A program made the translations under genes and the position numbers. Positions 1 to 57,547 of a DNA stretch of 64,000 bases are shown here, piece after piece (position 1 is the first letter of the stretch; every line of letters begins with the position of its first letter). The stretch is from Enoplolaimus lenunculus (taxonomy: Eukaryota; Nematoda; Enoplea; Enoplida; Thoracostomopsidae). The notes under the pieces are model-generated. The model worked only from the letters and a program-made list of their open reading frames with translations. It was not told the origin of the DNA and did not search any database. Location of the stretch: assembly GCA_030248215.1 (NCBI GenBank), contig JASANG010002198.1, positions 62,001 to 126,000 on the forward strand. The letters run 5' to 3'.

Positions 1-445
1 AGGGAAGTGTATTAAAGAGATTTTTTATGTTGTGTTTTAGCTAAGTAATTTTAAAAGTAAGTAGTCTTGCATTAGTTATGAGCGATATAGGAACAGCAGC
101 TAACTTGGGCGAAGGTTTATTTTTAGAAGTGACACTTTTTAGGTACTTTTATTGTTGCTTGGTATCATATCGTTAGCGGTAGCTACTTTCTGACGAAACC
201 AACTAAACGTGTTTTGAAAACAGTTATATTTACTAGGAATTTGAATGTGTATTGTCTTATTGTGAACCAAAAATTAGAATAACAGGCTTTGTTCTATGTC
301 TGAGGTATTTCAAGTTTTCGCTGAATGATGTGTTGGGGGCCCCTTTGATTTTTATATTAACTAATATTTAAAGCTTGAATGAAATGGTGAAATTTGATGG
401 AGAAATTTTAATTTGACTTGTCATGTGTGGTATAATGTTTCGCTA

Positions 446-568
446 GCCCGTAGCCAAGAAAGGTTCAGGGGGGCTCAGCCCTTTCTGAAAAAATTTTGGT
501 TCCCTTTTAGAAAATTTTCAATTTGAAAAAGTTATAGTCCACCTAGCAAAATGAGCTGGCTACGGGCC
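446..568 (-). mobile_element. GGCCCGTAGCC foldback, reverse
   Basis: Family consensus read from all copies: GGCCCGTAGCCAGCTCACCT at one end, TTGGCTACGGGCC at the other, with TTTTCAACCTTGCTTGTAAG in the middle and G- and C-runs flanking AAAATTTT. About 165 bp, non-coding. This copy is shortened. Confidence 0.85.
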
Positions 569-676
569 TAATGTTTCGGTTGACAAAATTTGTAAACTTC
601 AAAAATCACACGTCAAATACTGTAGTTTTTGGTATGTCTATGAAATAGAATTGGTTTAAGTAGGCTCATGTCGTCA

Positions 677-846
677 GACCCGTAGTCAGCTAGCCTTGCT
701 AAATGGGGCTGAAAATTTTTCAGGCGGGGCATACAAGGGTTGTCAACGACCTATAAGCAAGGTTTAAAATTTTCAAGAGGAGCCAAAATTTTTCCATTTT
801 GGGGGGTGGGGCTAAGCCCTCCTGGCTCCCTCTTGGCAACGGCCTC
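677..846 (+). mobile_element. GGCCCGTAGCC foldback
   Basis: GACCCGTAGTCAGCTAGCC to TTGGCAACGGCC; mid-part GGTTGTCAACGACCTATAAG is diverged. Confidence 0.85.
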
Positions 847-3470
847 CGGGGGCTCTCACGGCTTATGACGATTTTGTACTACGCATTCGTATATATATTA
901 ATAATTGTTAAAAACTGTGCATTGTGCAATCTTTGCGTATACACAGTTTGCAATTGTTTGCTCACAATATACACTACGCAGGACACCGCTTAGCTATAGG
1001 AGTTTGAACCTAGCAACCGAGGAGGCTATGTCGGGTAATTTTTGTGAAAATATGAGGGAGCTAACAAACTGAGAAGCATTATTTTTGGGATCAAAAGCGT
1101 AGCAGACGATTTCTGAAAAAAATTCGGTTTTCACGTAAAGATATTTTCTTTTATGAAAACATGGTATTGCGATTGCCAGTGCAGATTATTTATCGTTTTT
1201 GCGGTTGTTTGTAAACATATATACACGATTATGCTTCCTAAACTTGTAGAATATTTAGGTTAATTTGTATAGTTTGGGGGGGGGGGGTACTAACGCGACT
1301 TTGCGTGGTTTGAATGTTTTATAAGGGTGTAGTGGTTCAAACTGAAATTCTAGGGCGGATAGAAGATGATGGATAAAGCGAAGACCACATATGCGCTGCC
1401 AAAGCCTTAGAAAAGATAATAAAATAGTTCTTTTAGCATTTGGGATAACGTTTTAAATCGTAGAAGTGTCAGAAAAATTGATTTTCCATGAGGTCGTACC
1501 CGCCCAAACAGATATTCTTGCTAAACATTTCTAGAGTGGAAATTGCTTTCTGATGGTCCCGCTGTTTCTGTGTTTGCTTGGGTGTAGTTTGAAACTGAAG
1601 CGGATTAGTTTTCAACTTAGTTTCTGTTGCTGGTGCTGATAGCATTAGCTGTCGACAAAGTTGATAAAAGTTCCTAAATACGAGTGATTGTCAAAGTTTT
1701 TTTTGGAAAGTTTGGAAATGGTTTGATTTTGAAACATTTTTGCATATTTGTACATTTATTCATATCTTCTGATGTTTTGAATTTTGAGAAAAAAAGTCGT
1801 TTTTTAAAAGTTAAACATGACCAAGGATTTAAAATGTAATCAAAAGTTCACCAATTAAATTAAAGCGTTTATAATATTAGATATTATATATTCGATTTGT
1901 TGATTACTAAATACTTGATTTTATTTTGAGTCTTTGGCTTTATGAATTACTCTAAGTTGAACCTGTATTCAATATGAGGACTTGTCAAATTAGATTTTTT
2001 AAAACAATGTTTTAGTGCCGGCAGTATTTTGAACGCAAATCCTAACTATTTTTGAATTCAGATTGTTAGCTAAAAAACTCTAGTTAAAGTATGGGTGTTC
2101 ACCAACTATATATCCATATCCAATATATATAGACATGGCTTGAGGCAAACGCATTTTGTAAACAGGTTATAGGCTAAAGTGTGCAATTTCCTGTTCATTT
2201 ATTTTTGATTCAAAAACCGTTTGTACGTTGTTATTGTCGATGGTGGCTTTGAAAGATACACTGAAAAAGCTTTTGTATACAAAGATAAATAACTGTAAAG
2301 ACTTTTTACTTGATTCATAATTTTGTTTCGTTTTTCAAATTCAAATTATTTAATTAATTATTATCGTATGGTGCTTTGTAGGGAAAAATATGACACGTAA
2401 CTCTTGTATAATGCTATTAAATATATAATAGCATTTGTGGTTTTGTTTAGTCTTTATTACTAGTTGACTATACGTCGTGGATATCGACTAGTGGTGTGGC
2501 AAATTTTAACATTTTCGGCTGATATTTTGGTCCGTCCTGTTCGAAACTTATTACAAACTGAATCCGCTGTACATCTTTGCGAACGATATCGTTCCTGAAT
2601 TTAATTATGCTGCTGTATTTTTGGACTATTGAACACAACCCATATTTTAAGGTTTAGGCTTAGATTTCGGCTTAGACTCAATCTTAGGTTTTGGTGAAGG
2701 TTTCGGCAAAGATTGAGGTGGTGGCGGGAAGTATACAAGAACTGATTGTTTGTTTTGTAATAGTATTTAGTTGAAAAAAAATAATAAAAGAACGAATAAT
2801 CGAAATAAATATATAATAGCATTGTAACCGGTATATTTTTTACATTAGTTTAGTAGCGTCGGAGTCTACGATGGAGTGTTTGTTTACTTATCGACAATGA
2901 AACCGAGAGACAAAATTGAAAGTCGATATGAAACCGAAGTTGTTACGTTTTAACGGATTTCACTCATTAGAACTCAGTGTTATACTTATTTGGCATGTGT
3001 TATCTTAGCGTGGAAAATATTGGATTTCTTTGTTAACTAATCGTATCTTTCATAATATTTCATTTTGGGCATGTACATTCAAAGTGATTGGCCAGGTTAG
3101 TTGGCAAACTGGTTGTTGACAAAGCGATTTGTCTGGTAAAATTTACACGTATGCAGGATGTCAACGGATAGCCAAAATTAGAGATGCTCCAGGGTGTGGA
3201 CCGGCCTCGGCACCGGTCAACCTAAGGTACCAGGGCTAACACGTTATTTGCCGAGGCGTAACTGGGCCCAATTTTTATATACAATCCTTAAACTTGCCAC
3301 GTGTAAACAACCAATGTTATTGCATAAATTGTGCACGCAATGAGAAACATGGGCGTAGCCAACATTTTGGAAAAGACAAAGTCATGTGCTATAAAAATTT
3401 CGAAGAGAGTTGTTGGGTTGCAAACTGTTCTCAAATACCCTCATTTTGGTTGATTTTATTTTGTTTTCAG

Positions 3471-48895
<45,425 letters not shown>

Positions 48896-49065
48896 GCACG
48901 TTTTAAAGCGTTTTGTTTACACGAAACTTGAATGATTTCATAGCCGTCTGGTCAATGATACCTGTGATACCTGAGCTGCCAATTTGATACAACAACGACT
49001 GATAATGAAGATCTCCATAGTGTTATCATTCTCATTTTATTGCAATTGTCATACAAAAATAACAG

Positions 49066-49096
49066 CAACCACCACAACAACAACAACAACAACAAC

Positions 49097-49136
<40 letters not shown>
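49066..49136. repeat. (CAA)n then (ATA)n microsatellite
   Basis: About eight CAA units run directly into about 14 AAT-type units, with further CAA/CAG-rich sequence up to about 49255. Confidence 0.95.
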
Positions 49137-49138
<2 letters not shown>

Positions 49139-50083
49139 GCAACAGCGACAACAATCAACCAACCAACTAACCTACAACGACAACAGCAGCAGCAGCAGGA
49201 GGAAAAGCAACAGCATCAGCAGCAGCAAGAACAACAACATCTTGCGACAACTCAACATTAAAATATGAAAATACCTTAAAATAGAATTGCTCGAAAAACG
49301 TTTCAGTATCTGTTTTGTGATTTGGTGCTGTGATAACAGTGTTTGTTTCCAATTTTGTTATACAACGATGCAATAGCGCCTGTATCTTCCGTTGGAAAAA
49401 TGAATAATTTGATGTTTGCCGTCTGGAAACGGAAGATCACTGAAAATTGATTGATGCGTTAATTTTGTCACATTTATGAAGCAGACATATGAGTTAAGGT
49501 ATGAAGTAGTGGCTTGTAACTTATAATTGCGTTTGCGAGAGCGTACATGTAAAATATATAGTCGACAGGGGGGGGGGGCATAATTTTGTAAAAACATTGT
49601 AGGGTTGAAATTGTGGCTGTTGTACACATTGGTTTATATTTATTGTTAAAGCTTAAACTTAATCATGAGTTTTAGACAAAGGTAAGCCTTTCGTAAGCCT
49701 AAGCCTAAGCGTTAATAGTGAAAAAGTGTGCATATTGTATATAATATGCATTGCAGGAGGTCACGAGCGGTTCCTGAGGGGGGCGTACGTCCCCCGTCAG
49801 AATTTTTTTGTGATAAAATGACATGGTCTCTTCTTACCTTAAAATTTTCCATCTCAGAAAATATTTTGCTAAAAATACTAGTTTTACACTCAGAAATTTT
49901 TCTGATAAAGCCTTACAGTGTTCCCGTTTAGAAAATTTTTTGGTGATCAAATGATAAGGTCGCCACCTTACAATTTTTGCGTTTCATATAATTTGCCAGA
50001 CCGCCCTCCCCCCGTTGCTAATTTTTTGATCTGCCTTTTGCACGAGATAGTTTACTTCCCAGGACAAATTACTAACTCTGCTC

Positions 50084-50218
50084 GAAAATGTTACTTTCAG
50101 GGTCGCAACAGTTAATTAATCATATTCCTAAGCCTTTGCGTTGAAAAAAGTGTAAACCTAATCCTAAGCAAAAATGTGATTTAAAGTCTAACCAAGCCTA
50201 GGCTTTTACCGTATCGCC
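50084..50218 (-). mobile_element. TTAGGC-cored foldback, type 2, decayed
   Basis: ATGTTACTTTCAGGGTCGCA, CTAAGCAAAAATGTGATTTA and degenerate CCTAAGCC; right end not clear. Confidence 0.5.
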
Positions 50219-51234
50219 AGAAGCTAGGACAACCCTAGCCCATTGCCTTCCAAGCCACAAACTTTCCCATTAAAGTATAATGCATTAGCTTTGAGTAGTT
50301 TAGATGTTTAATTTTTATTTTTTATGCGTTGAATATTTTTCCATGACAGTTTGGTCAAATAAAATGTTTTTTCTATGTTGGTTTCAATTTGTTCGCTTTG
50401 AGCAAACCTTCATCCTACTACGTGTAAGCAATTAACAAAATTACACGCGCGGGATTTTCTAGTTACCCCAAGCGTTACCAATTTAATGGTTGAATATATG
50501 AATACTTGAAACACCGCGGTCCTAAACGAAACATGGCCCAGGATATACATTTCCGGTAAAAATCGGTGTCTCGTTTCCGGTGTAGAAATAGTGAAAATTC
50601 TGTTGTTTTTATGCTAAAAATTAGTTATAAATCAGATAACTCAAAATTTTTTAGTACAGAAAATCTGAAATTGTTCGAAATAAAATAAAAATTAAGAAAA
50701 TTCGTCCAAATCTTTCAAATTGCGATGCATCCGCCTTTGTTGTTTAAAATTTTAGTAATTTCGGTGAATATTTGCACGCCTAAATTGTGTTGGCAGAAAA
50801 ATAAAAACTATGAAACGTTTATGAATTTCTACTTTTGGCAAACGAATGCACTCTCAGGGTCAGACTTATAGCTACCGAGAATGATAACATTCTGTTCAGA
50901 GTATTTTTCGTATATTTATAGAAGTTGTGTACTTTCGCTCAAGCTTTTGATGGAAGGCAAAAAACGTTTAATTCAACGGATAGTTGCAATACCGTATATA
51001 TATCAGTAACGAGGACGGCGAACGACGGGTAATAACAGTCCATAACCGAAAAACAAGGGGGTACCCTCTGGAGAGGCCAAATAAATATCAGTCTCCCCTC
51101 TTATTCGGGACACTACAGTACCTTGCAGCCCACTTGTACCATATTTGATTTGCCAAACCAGACCAATTACTCAGAGAAAATCAGCATCAAATAACTACTG
51201 ACGGTCACTCTCACATAAATTTTTTCATTAACAG

Positions 51235-51300
51235 AGTGCAGTTAAAAAACGGAAGCCGGCGGTCAATAAAATTTTGCCGGTGCGTGAACCACAGGCAGAG
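51235..51300 (+). CDS. Exon-like 22-codon segment of unknown gene
   Basis: Bounded by TTTTTTCATTAACAG and GTGAAG, open in one frame (SAVKKRKPAVNKILPVREPQ...), phase 0 to 0, and richer in GC than its surroundings. No homology or partner exon recognised; may be chance. Confidence 0.2.
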
Positions 51301-51781
51301 GTGAAGCAAAATTACATATCAAAAATAGTGGTGAATTTGCTAATTTTAACAATTTTTTCAAAATCTTGGCAATTGAAAGTTATTAAATTTCCCTGTCCTA
51401 AATTTACAAAAGTGTCAAAATGGCCCAAATTGTACAAAAAACGAAAAAATTTTACTCCGAAGATCTGGATGTCGATTTTTTACCAGAGCCGAGGTGAACC
51501 TCCGGTTGTAACCCGTCTTTTAGACAAAAATTAGATTGATTTGAAGTATAAAATTTAAAAATTAATTTTTCAGTACTGTACATTGTCGTAGTATTTGATC
51601 GTTCGTTAAACTATCATTGAACATTTCATTTTTATCCTTTAGGAATCGTATCAAAAATAAACGCTATTTTAAAACCTTTTCGCTTAAACAGTGTCTTTCA
51701 AAACGCTTTTTTGTACAGTGTAGAATTTCTTAATTGAATCGATTTTGTAACAAAACATAAACAGAACGCTATTATACAAAC

Positions 51782-52190
51782 GATTTCTAGCGCTTGTCAA
51801 AACGCTTTTTAGCGCTTGTCAAAACGATTTTTAGCGCTTGTCAAAACGCTTTTTAGCGCTTGTCAAAACGTTTTTAGCGCTTGTCAAAACGTTTTTAACG
51901 CTTGTCAAAACGTTTTTAGCGCTTGTCAAAACGTTTATTGCTTGTCAAAACGTTTTTAGCGCTTGTCAAAACGTTTTAGCGCATGTCAAAACGCTTTTTA
52001 GCGCTTGTCAAAACGCTTTTTAGCGCTTGTCAAAACGCTTTTTAGCGCTTGTCAAAACGTTTTTAGCGCTTGTCAAAATGCTTTTTACCGTTTGTCAAAT
52101 ACGGTTTTAGCCCTGGTCTCAACGCTTTTTAGCATTTGTCAAAACGCTTTTAGCGTTTGTAAAAACAGCGTTTGCAAAAACGCTATTTTA
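51782..52190. repeat. Minisatellite of about 19-20 bp upstream of PIN4
   Basis: About 20 copies of TTTTAGCGCTTGTCAAAACG with small length changes, decaying toward the right end. It finishes 160 bp before the PIN4 ATG. Confidence 0.95.
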
Positions 52191-52350
52191 GCATAAATAT
52201 ATACGCTTTTTTGAAAACGCCAAATGTGTTTTGCATTTTTTACTCGAGTCCTTATAAGCAATCCGCAAAAAAATATCTAGAATAATCTGTAGATCAGCTA
52301 AAATATCTTTATGTGTAGCGGCGTTGTTTATATTTTAGAATTTGTCACTT

Positions 52351-52488
52351 ATGCCAAAGGGTAAGGGCGGCGGATCAAAAGGTAAAGATAATGCGGCATC
52401 TTCCGGTGACGGAGGTGGCGGCAAAGGCAAAGGAAGTTCAGGAAAGGGTGATTCGAAAAAAGATGCAAAAGGCGGAACAGCGGTGAAG
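52351..52488 (+). CDS. PIN4: PIN4 exon 1: basic Gly/Lys tail
   Basis: 46 codons ending GGTAVK, phase 0. Followed by GCAAGT, not GT. Confidence 0.93.
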
Positions 52489-53515
52489 GCAAGTTTTAAT
52501 GAAGACCACCAATGAAAGTTAATCAAAGCTTGCCAAACTGATTTACAACGAGTTTTATGGCAATTCTCCGTGCAAACGTAATCAAAAAACTTAAAAGTGT
52601 ACAGCGTATTTGCATCAGTAATTTTCATTCGATCTCGAAAACTATGAACCTATTTTTGCAACTTTGGCATTCTTTTCAAATTTTCATGATGTATATAATG
52701 TTGCTGTTTTGATTGACGTATAACAGCTTGTTTTAGGTGCGTCATATATTGTGCGAAAAGCAATCCAAAGCACTAGAAGCACTAGAAAAGATTAAAAATG
52801 GCGAAAAGTTCAACGAAGTAGCAGCTCAATACAGTGAAGATAAAGCTCGGTCTGGGGTATGTTTTTTACACTTTTCTCACATTTAATTATTTTTACACTT
52901 TTCTGACATTTAATTATTTTTACACTTTCCTTACATTTCAGATTAATGCTTATGTGTACTGCGTAGGCTTTGACAAACGTTTAGATAAGTGTTTAGGCAA
53001 AAAATTGTGAAAAGACTTGTTAGGCATATTTAAGCCTTTTCCTAAACCTAAGCCTATGTCCAGTTTCAGCGAGCGAGCGCATCATAAGAGTGACATGAAC
53101 ACAAAACACAGCAATTAAGAAACTGTCCGCTGACGTGATTTTAAGATCTGTGTGCTTAAATTCGGGTATTAACGATTGATCCGACAAAAAATTAAAACTT
53201 TACAGATTGACTTCAACTTAGCATTTTTAGAAACCGTTTTGATTGAACTTATATGTGCAGGTTGCGTCCGACATTTATTGAAAGCATACTAAGAATAAGT
53301 TTGGTTCCGTTACTAGCGATCTGACAGATGGACTACTAAAATTTAGGTTCACTTTTCAGGGCGACCTTGGCTGGCAAACTCGGGGTCAAATGGTTGGACC
53401 GTTTCAAGACGCTGCGTTTGCGTTGCCTGTTTCAACGCTGGCGAGTCCAGTGTACTCAGATTTGGTTAAAACACAATTTGGATATCATATCATTATGGTT
53501 GAGGGGAAAAAATGA
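52351..53515 (+). CDS. PIN4: Parvulin-type peptidyl-prolyl cis-trans isomerase (Par14)
   Basis: Exons 52351-52488, 52737-52856 and 53360-53515 join to 137 codons plus stop (human Par14 is 131). The N-terminus is a Gly/Lys/Ser-rich basic tail ([12 protein letters not shown]...), as in Par14, where it binds DNA and pre-ribosomes. The parvulin domain follows: [56 protein letters not shown], then [14 protein letters not shown]. These match human PIN4 almost residue for residue. Intron 1 uses a GC donor (see 52489); intron 2 and both acceptors are standard. The ATG was chosen because it gives the MP-KGK start shared by the family. Family role: prolyl isomerisation in ribosome biogenesis, nuclear and partly mitochondrial. 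Confidence 0.95.
52489..52736 (+). other. GC-AG intron of PIN4
   Basis: The donor reads GTGAAG|GCAAGT and the acceptor TTTTAG|GTGCGT. Protein homology fixes the junction at AVK|VRH, and no GT within a few bases would keep the frame. GC donors are a known minor class and usually have an otherwise strong consensus, as here. Confidence 0.88.
52737..52856 (+). CDS. PIN4: PIN4 exon 2
   Basis: 40 codons, phase 0 to 0, VRHILCEK to EDKARSG; acceptor CTTGTTTTAG, donor GTATGT. Confidence 0.95.
53360..53515 (+). CDS. PIN4: PIN4 exon 3 with stop
   Basis: 51 codons plus TGA, starts [15 protein letters not shown], ends IIMVEGKK. No AATAAA seen just downstream. Confidence 0.95.
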   Translation, partial: GDLGWQTRGQMVGPFQDAAFALPVSTLASPVYSDLVKTQFGYHIIMVEGKK

Positions 53516-53618
53516 TGTTAACACACATTTGAACTGCCTTGTGGTTGTGGGTTTATCTGTATATTAGCATTAAGTTCTCCCGTGTTAAATTTAGAACGAT
53601 GCAATATCGCAAAATAGA

Positions 53619-53872
53619 TCCCCTGTAAATTTCAGTGAGCTGATTTTAACTCAGAATGAGTTGAATCTCTCAGTCGGAGTCAGGACTATGAGAACTCAGA
53701 ATTTTGAGTTGATTCAATTCATTTTGAGTTAATTAATCAACTCACACAGAGTCAATTGAACTCAGAGTGAAAATCAACTCAACTCAGAGTTAGTTACTGT
53801 TTACTGATGCTAATTCAGAAATAACCAAGTCGCTAGCTGAATTGATTAATCAACTCAATTTAAATTTACAAT
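53619..53872. mobile_element. AACTCA-rich foldback
   Basis: CCTGTAAATTTCAGTGAGCT to AACTCAATTTAAATTTACA, about 105 bp after the PIN4 stop and so probably in or near its 3' UTR. Confidence 0.86.
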
Positions 53873-54393
53873 CCTACCTATGTGTTTGGGAATTGAAGAG
53901 ATCTTGTACGCTTTCTTCACATTTCAGGGTAAGATTTAGGCGAAGGTATAAGCTTAAAGCGATGGTTAAACATAGGTAAGCGTTTTCCTAAGCCTAAGCG
54001 CAAGCATTTCAAATATGGGAGGGAATGTGTACAAGCAATATTTACAGTTGGTTGCTCTGGGTTTTGAGGAATGAACTCAAAACCAAGCAACTGGCACCAG
54101 TTGCTGATAAGCATCGCAGTTGTTGAAACAAATACCACGAAGCTCTCTGTGGTGGCCATACTCTGATAAATTGTTTCCGAATTGAAATTGAAGCAACACG
54201 GGCGGTAGGCTTTATTGCCGTTTGAAAATAGTTTAAGAAAATGGAATGCATGGTGTTAGCATTTGTACGTCATTTTTATTGTGAGTTTAAATATTGACAA
54301 TGCATCTGCATTTTACAAAGGTTTAGCCAGTGGGGCGGCCTTGCCATATCTGGTACTAACGGTACTAAACGAATCATTGTCGCAAATAGGACT

Positions 54394-54651
54394 TTAGTAT
54401 AGGGTACTGGAATCTCGGCGGACGGTAACAGGCATTTGCAGATTACATAGCGCCTCGGTAGATCGTATGGGAACCGGGGGTTTGCGAAGTGTAATGTGGA
54501 CCATTCGTCGAAATGCAAGCAGTTCCGAAATTTTGCCTTCGAATTTATTTACTGAAATTGCATCCGGCCTATCGCTTGTTTCTGTAGCAAGGTTTTCTTT
54601 GCTGTTACTGTTTCTGTTGCGGACAATTGCGGGCATACTCCAGCCATTCAC
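54394..54651 (-). CDS. Possible minus-strand coding segment, unknown
   Basis: 85 codons from ATG with coding-like composition (SDRPDAISVNKFEGKISELL, then MVHITLRKPPVPIRSTEALC). A second minus-strand frame at 53917-54251 also looks coding-like (FEFIPQNPEQPTVNIACTHS). No homology recognised and splice partners not established. The adjoining 54700-54880 looks like element sequence. Confidence 0.22.
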   Translation of the reverse strand: MNGWSMPAIVRNRNSNSKENLATETSDRPDAISVNKFEGKISELLAFRRMVHITLRKPPVPIRSTEALCNLQMPVTVRRDSSTLY

Positions 54652-55521
54652 TCGGCAATAATTTAGATGACCTTAAGCAACAGAACTCCCCGTCCGTCTC
54701 TGTGTTGCATTGAACACAGCATGTGGAACTGTACGGCAATTCGCGTATGATGCCGAACGGCGCCGGACGGCGACCAACGGCGCCGCACAACAAGTACAGT
54801 GGCACCCTTCGTCGTACAAATTTTTGGAATGTGATCCCCCCGCTAAACAAAATCCTGGCTACGCCCGTTACAATGCAATATATTCTAAAGGTGACCTTAT
54901 ATAGACCAGATTCCGAACAAAATCAAAAAACCTGAGCAAAAGCGTAAATCTAAGCCTAAACCTGAGCGGAAACTGCATACGTATGACAGTTTGAAGCTGT
55001 ATATATAACAGCGTGGACTGGTAATGTGCCAAGTCCAACCAACATCAGATGCGTTTACAAGAGGCGTGCAATCATTGTTTGAAATTATATCAAGGCCATC
55101 CTACTATTCTGCCATTCCCGAAATGAAATGTTGCACGCACCTGGTTTTAGATACATTTATTGTTTTTTAAGCATACTGCGATGAAATCGAGGTACTTTTG
55201 AATTTAAATAATTGGTTTCTTCTCAAGTTGCTTGCTCTTGCATTGTGTTTATTTTTTTCAGTAAATTTTAAATTTTCATTGTTGCCGCGGTTTGTAACCA
55301 GTAAAGTTGACTGAGCGAGACAGACAGTTTTTGATAAAATTTGATATACGGATATGACAATTTTTGTTAATCCTAATGCCAACAAAGATTTATCATTCCA
55401 TCTTGTTGTTTTAAAAATGGATAGACAGAAAGTGAGGGTCGTGTCTGTTTCGACTGTGGTATTTTTCATACCCAGTTTCTCCCTAAATTTTCAGGGATTG
55501 GCTTATGCCTATTCCAGTACA

Positions 55522-55910
55522 GGCCCATGTAAAGATAGGGGAGGAACGTTTTTCTGCTGGACTGCATTAGAGTAAGCTTAAGCTTTAGATTAATTATGCT
55601 CGGGCTTTAGGATTAGGAATATGCGGCCCATGTAAAGATCAGTTTCGGAACGTTTTTCTCTTGGACTAGAAAAGAGTAAGATTAAGCTTTTGACTATATT
55701 TTTGCTTGACTTAGGCTTAGCCTTAGGCTAAGGCTTAGGAATATGCTTATTCTTACACCTAGGCTTAGGCTTAGGCTTAAACTTAGGCTTGGGCATATGC
55801 TTATAATACTGTTCAGCCCCTGTTCTTTAGCCTAAGCAAAAAATAGTCTAATGCTTTAGCTTGCTCTGTTGCAGTCCCGCAAAAAACGTTCCGATCCTGA
55901 GCTGTACATA
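55522..55910. mobile_element. Cluster of type 1 TTAGGC-cored foldbacks
   Basis: GGCCCATGTAAAGAT occurs at 55522 and again near 55625, and a reverse end (CTAAGCAAAAAATAGTC to CGTTCCGATCCTGAGC) closes the block. This suggests insertion of one copy into another of the same family. Confidence 0.75.
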
Positions 55911-56507
55911 AAACTTGTAAGTGGATCGTTTGTACCGCAAGTTTGATAATGATTTTTCGGTTATTTCAGAATGTTCATTTTATTTATATACACTAAGCTT
56001 AAACGTTGAATTTAGTGAAACCGGAATAATTGTATCACTACTTCCGGTCTTTGACTAATGATAGTCCATGTGTACAGAACGTTCAGGATCCTTAAGGTAC
56101 TCAGCCATGTTTACTTAGTAATATCTTTAATTGATTATAGAACAGCTTGAGCTACATTTTTCAACATTTATTATTTCTTTTCATGTTAACACTGCCTGAT
56201 ATTTAAAAATATTGATTTTGTCTTCTTAGTTCACGTATATAGCAGGATACAACCGGAGGTCTGCCTCTGGGTCCAGCAGAAAGTATATACACATCCGGCT
56301 TCATTAGAATTTTTGCCTAAGGTTCCGGTTATTTCGGTGAAAAATTTTTTCGTATTTTTGCAAACGGGGTGGGATCAAGGGAGTATGTTTGTGACTTTAG
56401 GACAATTTTTAATGCTTTAATTGTCAAGCACTTCGGTTATAGATTTCAGTAGGTACACATGCAATGCAATGTATTCAACGCATAGTATGTCGTTAAGAAT
56501 GCATACA

Positions 56508-56665
56508 GGCATGTAGCCAGCTCACATTGTTGGGGCGGGTAAAAAAGTTTCAGGTGGGTATACAATGGTTGTCGTTGAGTTCCAAGAACAACGTTGACAA
56601 TTTTCCAGTCAAGTTTTTTCCAAGGGGGCCTGAGGTTCCACTGGCCTCGCTTGGCTACGGGCCCG
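56508..56665 (+). mobile_element. GGCCCGTAGCC foldback
   Basis: AGGCATGTAGCCAGCTCACA to TTGGCTACGGGCCC. Confidence 0.85.
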
Positions 56666-56937
56666 AATAGAAGCCTGTTGAGGACTGGATTAAAAATATT
56701 CAAATTCATGGTTCAAAAATTTAGCATGGCTGTGCGGAAAATTATACCAGCACCTGCAAGTGAAACTTTTACGATGCGTTTAATTTTACATTTGGCGTGA
56801 TTTTATTACTTTTGCATTGTCCTTAAAAATGTGAAGAGGATTGCTGTACAACAGCCTGTAATCCTTCATTTATGGAGGTATAATCGCTGGTTTTGTGGTT
56901 TATTTAATGTAACCGCTCAAGATGTTAATGAACCTTA

Positions 56938-57144
56938 TACTGCAAAAAATGGTAAGTCAGATTGACTCTCTCCGTAATAGGCTCTGCGAGAGTACACAAA
57001 CTGAGTCATATTCGATTCCGCCATTGAAATGAGCGGCTCACTGAGTCGAATTTGACTCTGATGGAGTAGAATTTGACTCTCTCTGTGTAGTCCTGTAGAG
57101 CTTATTTCGGAGACAGTCGGTTTGACTCACTATTTTGTGCAGTG
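56938..57144. mobile_element. GACTC-rich foldback
   Basis: ACTGCAAAAAATGGTAAGTC to GACTCACTATTTTGTGCAGT; arms slightly diverged. Confidence 0.9.
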
Positions 57145-57421
57145 ACCACAGACTCTCTATCGAGTTTTAATTCAATTCATTGACGTTTAATAATTGTGCA
57201 ATAACCATTTCAACTGAATAATAATCCAGAAACTATTATATGATTGACCACTGTACAATGCTAATTCATTTACATAAATTACACCCCCCAGTCATTGCCA
57301 AATCAAAATTAACTCATTTACCATTTGTAACATTTTTAATTTTAATAATAATTTTAACCTTCTGTCACTATAGATTGCACTGCGTATCAGTTCACAACTT
57401 CGGGTCATTACGTGCCGAAAA

Positions 57422-57547
57422 ATGAATCACACAAAACGTACCGAACAGTCTTGTGTTGTTGTGGCAGTATCTGGAGTAACTTGCGGCGGTAAAACAACGA
57501 TTACAAATCAGTTGAAAATGTATTTTGATGATTACAGCGATATTGAG
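57422..57547 (+). CDS. NMRK1: NRK exon 1: P-loop
   Basis: 42 codons from ATG, phase 0 end. CVVVAVSGVTCGGKTTITNQ is the Walker A strand and loop. The ten residues before it are polar. Confidence 0.93.

Larger units (their letters stand above)
1..3470. other. Left flank before the first PASK exon
   Basis: Two GGCCCGTAGCC-type elements (446-568, 677-846), a G run at 1278-1287 and a TTAGGC-like stretch at 2650-2720. The PASK start exon and promoter should lie here or further left, but I could not identify them. Confidence 0.6.
48896..52350. other. PASK to PIN4 intergenic region
   Basis: Holds (CAA)n/(ATA)n microsatellites, TTAGGC-type fragments, an exon-like 66-bp segment (51235-51300) and the array at 51782-52190. 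The PIN4 promoter should lie within or beside the array; no TATA box is obvious. Confidence 0.6.
53516..57421. other. PIN4 to NRK intergenic region
   Basis: Contains foldback elements at 53619, 55522, 56508 and 56938, a TTAGGC-type fragment at 53930-54010, and a GC-richer patch at 53917-54850 with overlapping minus-strand open frames. Between 55180 and 55500, and 56000 and 56230, I see nothing specific. Confidence 0.65.

Noticed and set aside
2863-2945. Short ATG frames (MKPRDKIESRYETE...) as the missing PASK first exon
   Set aside because: No suitable donor in phase 1 and no homology.
3410-3470. ATG in frame with PASK exon 1 as the protein start
   Set aside because: The 20 residues it would add are hydrophobic and unlike PASK, and a strong pyrimidine tract plus CAG ends at 3470; an upstream first exon is more likely.
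49040-49261. Open frame with poly-Asn/Gln
   Set aside because: Translation of a CAA/AAT microsatellite.
51838-52196. Open frames with LALVKTF repeats
   Set aside because: Translation of the 20-bp minisatellite upstream of PIN4.
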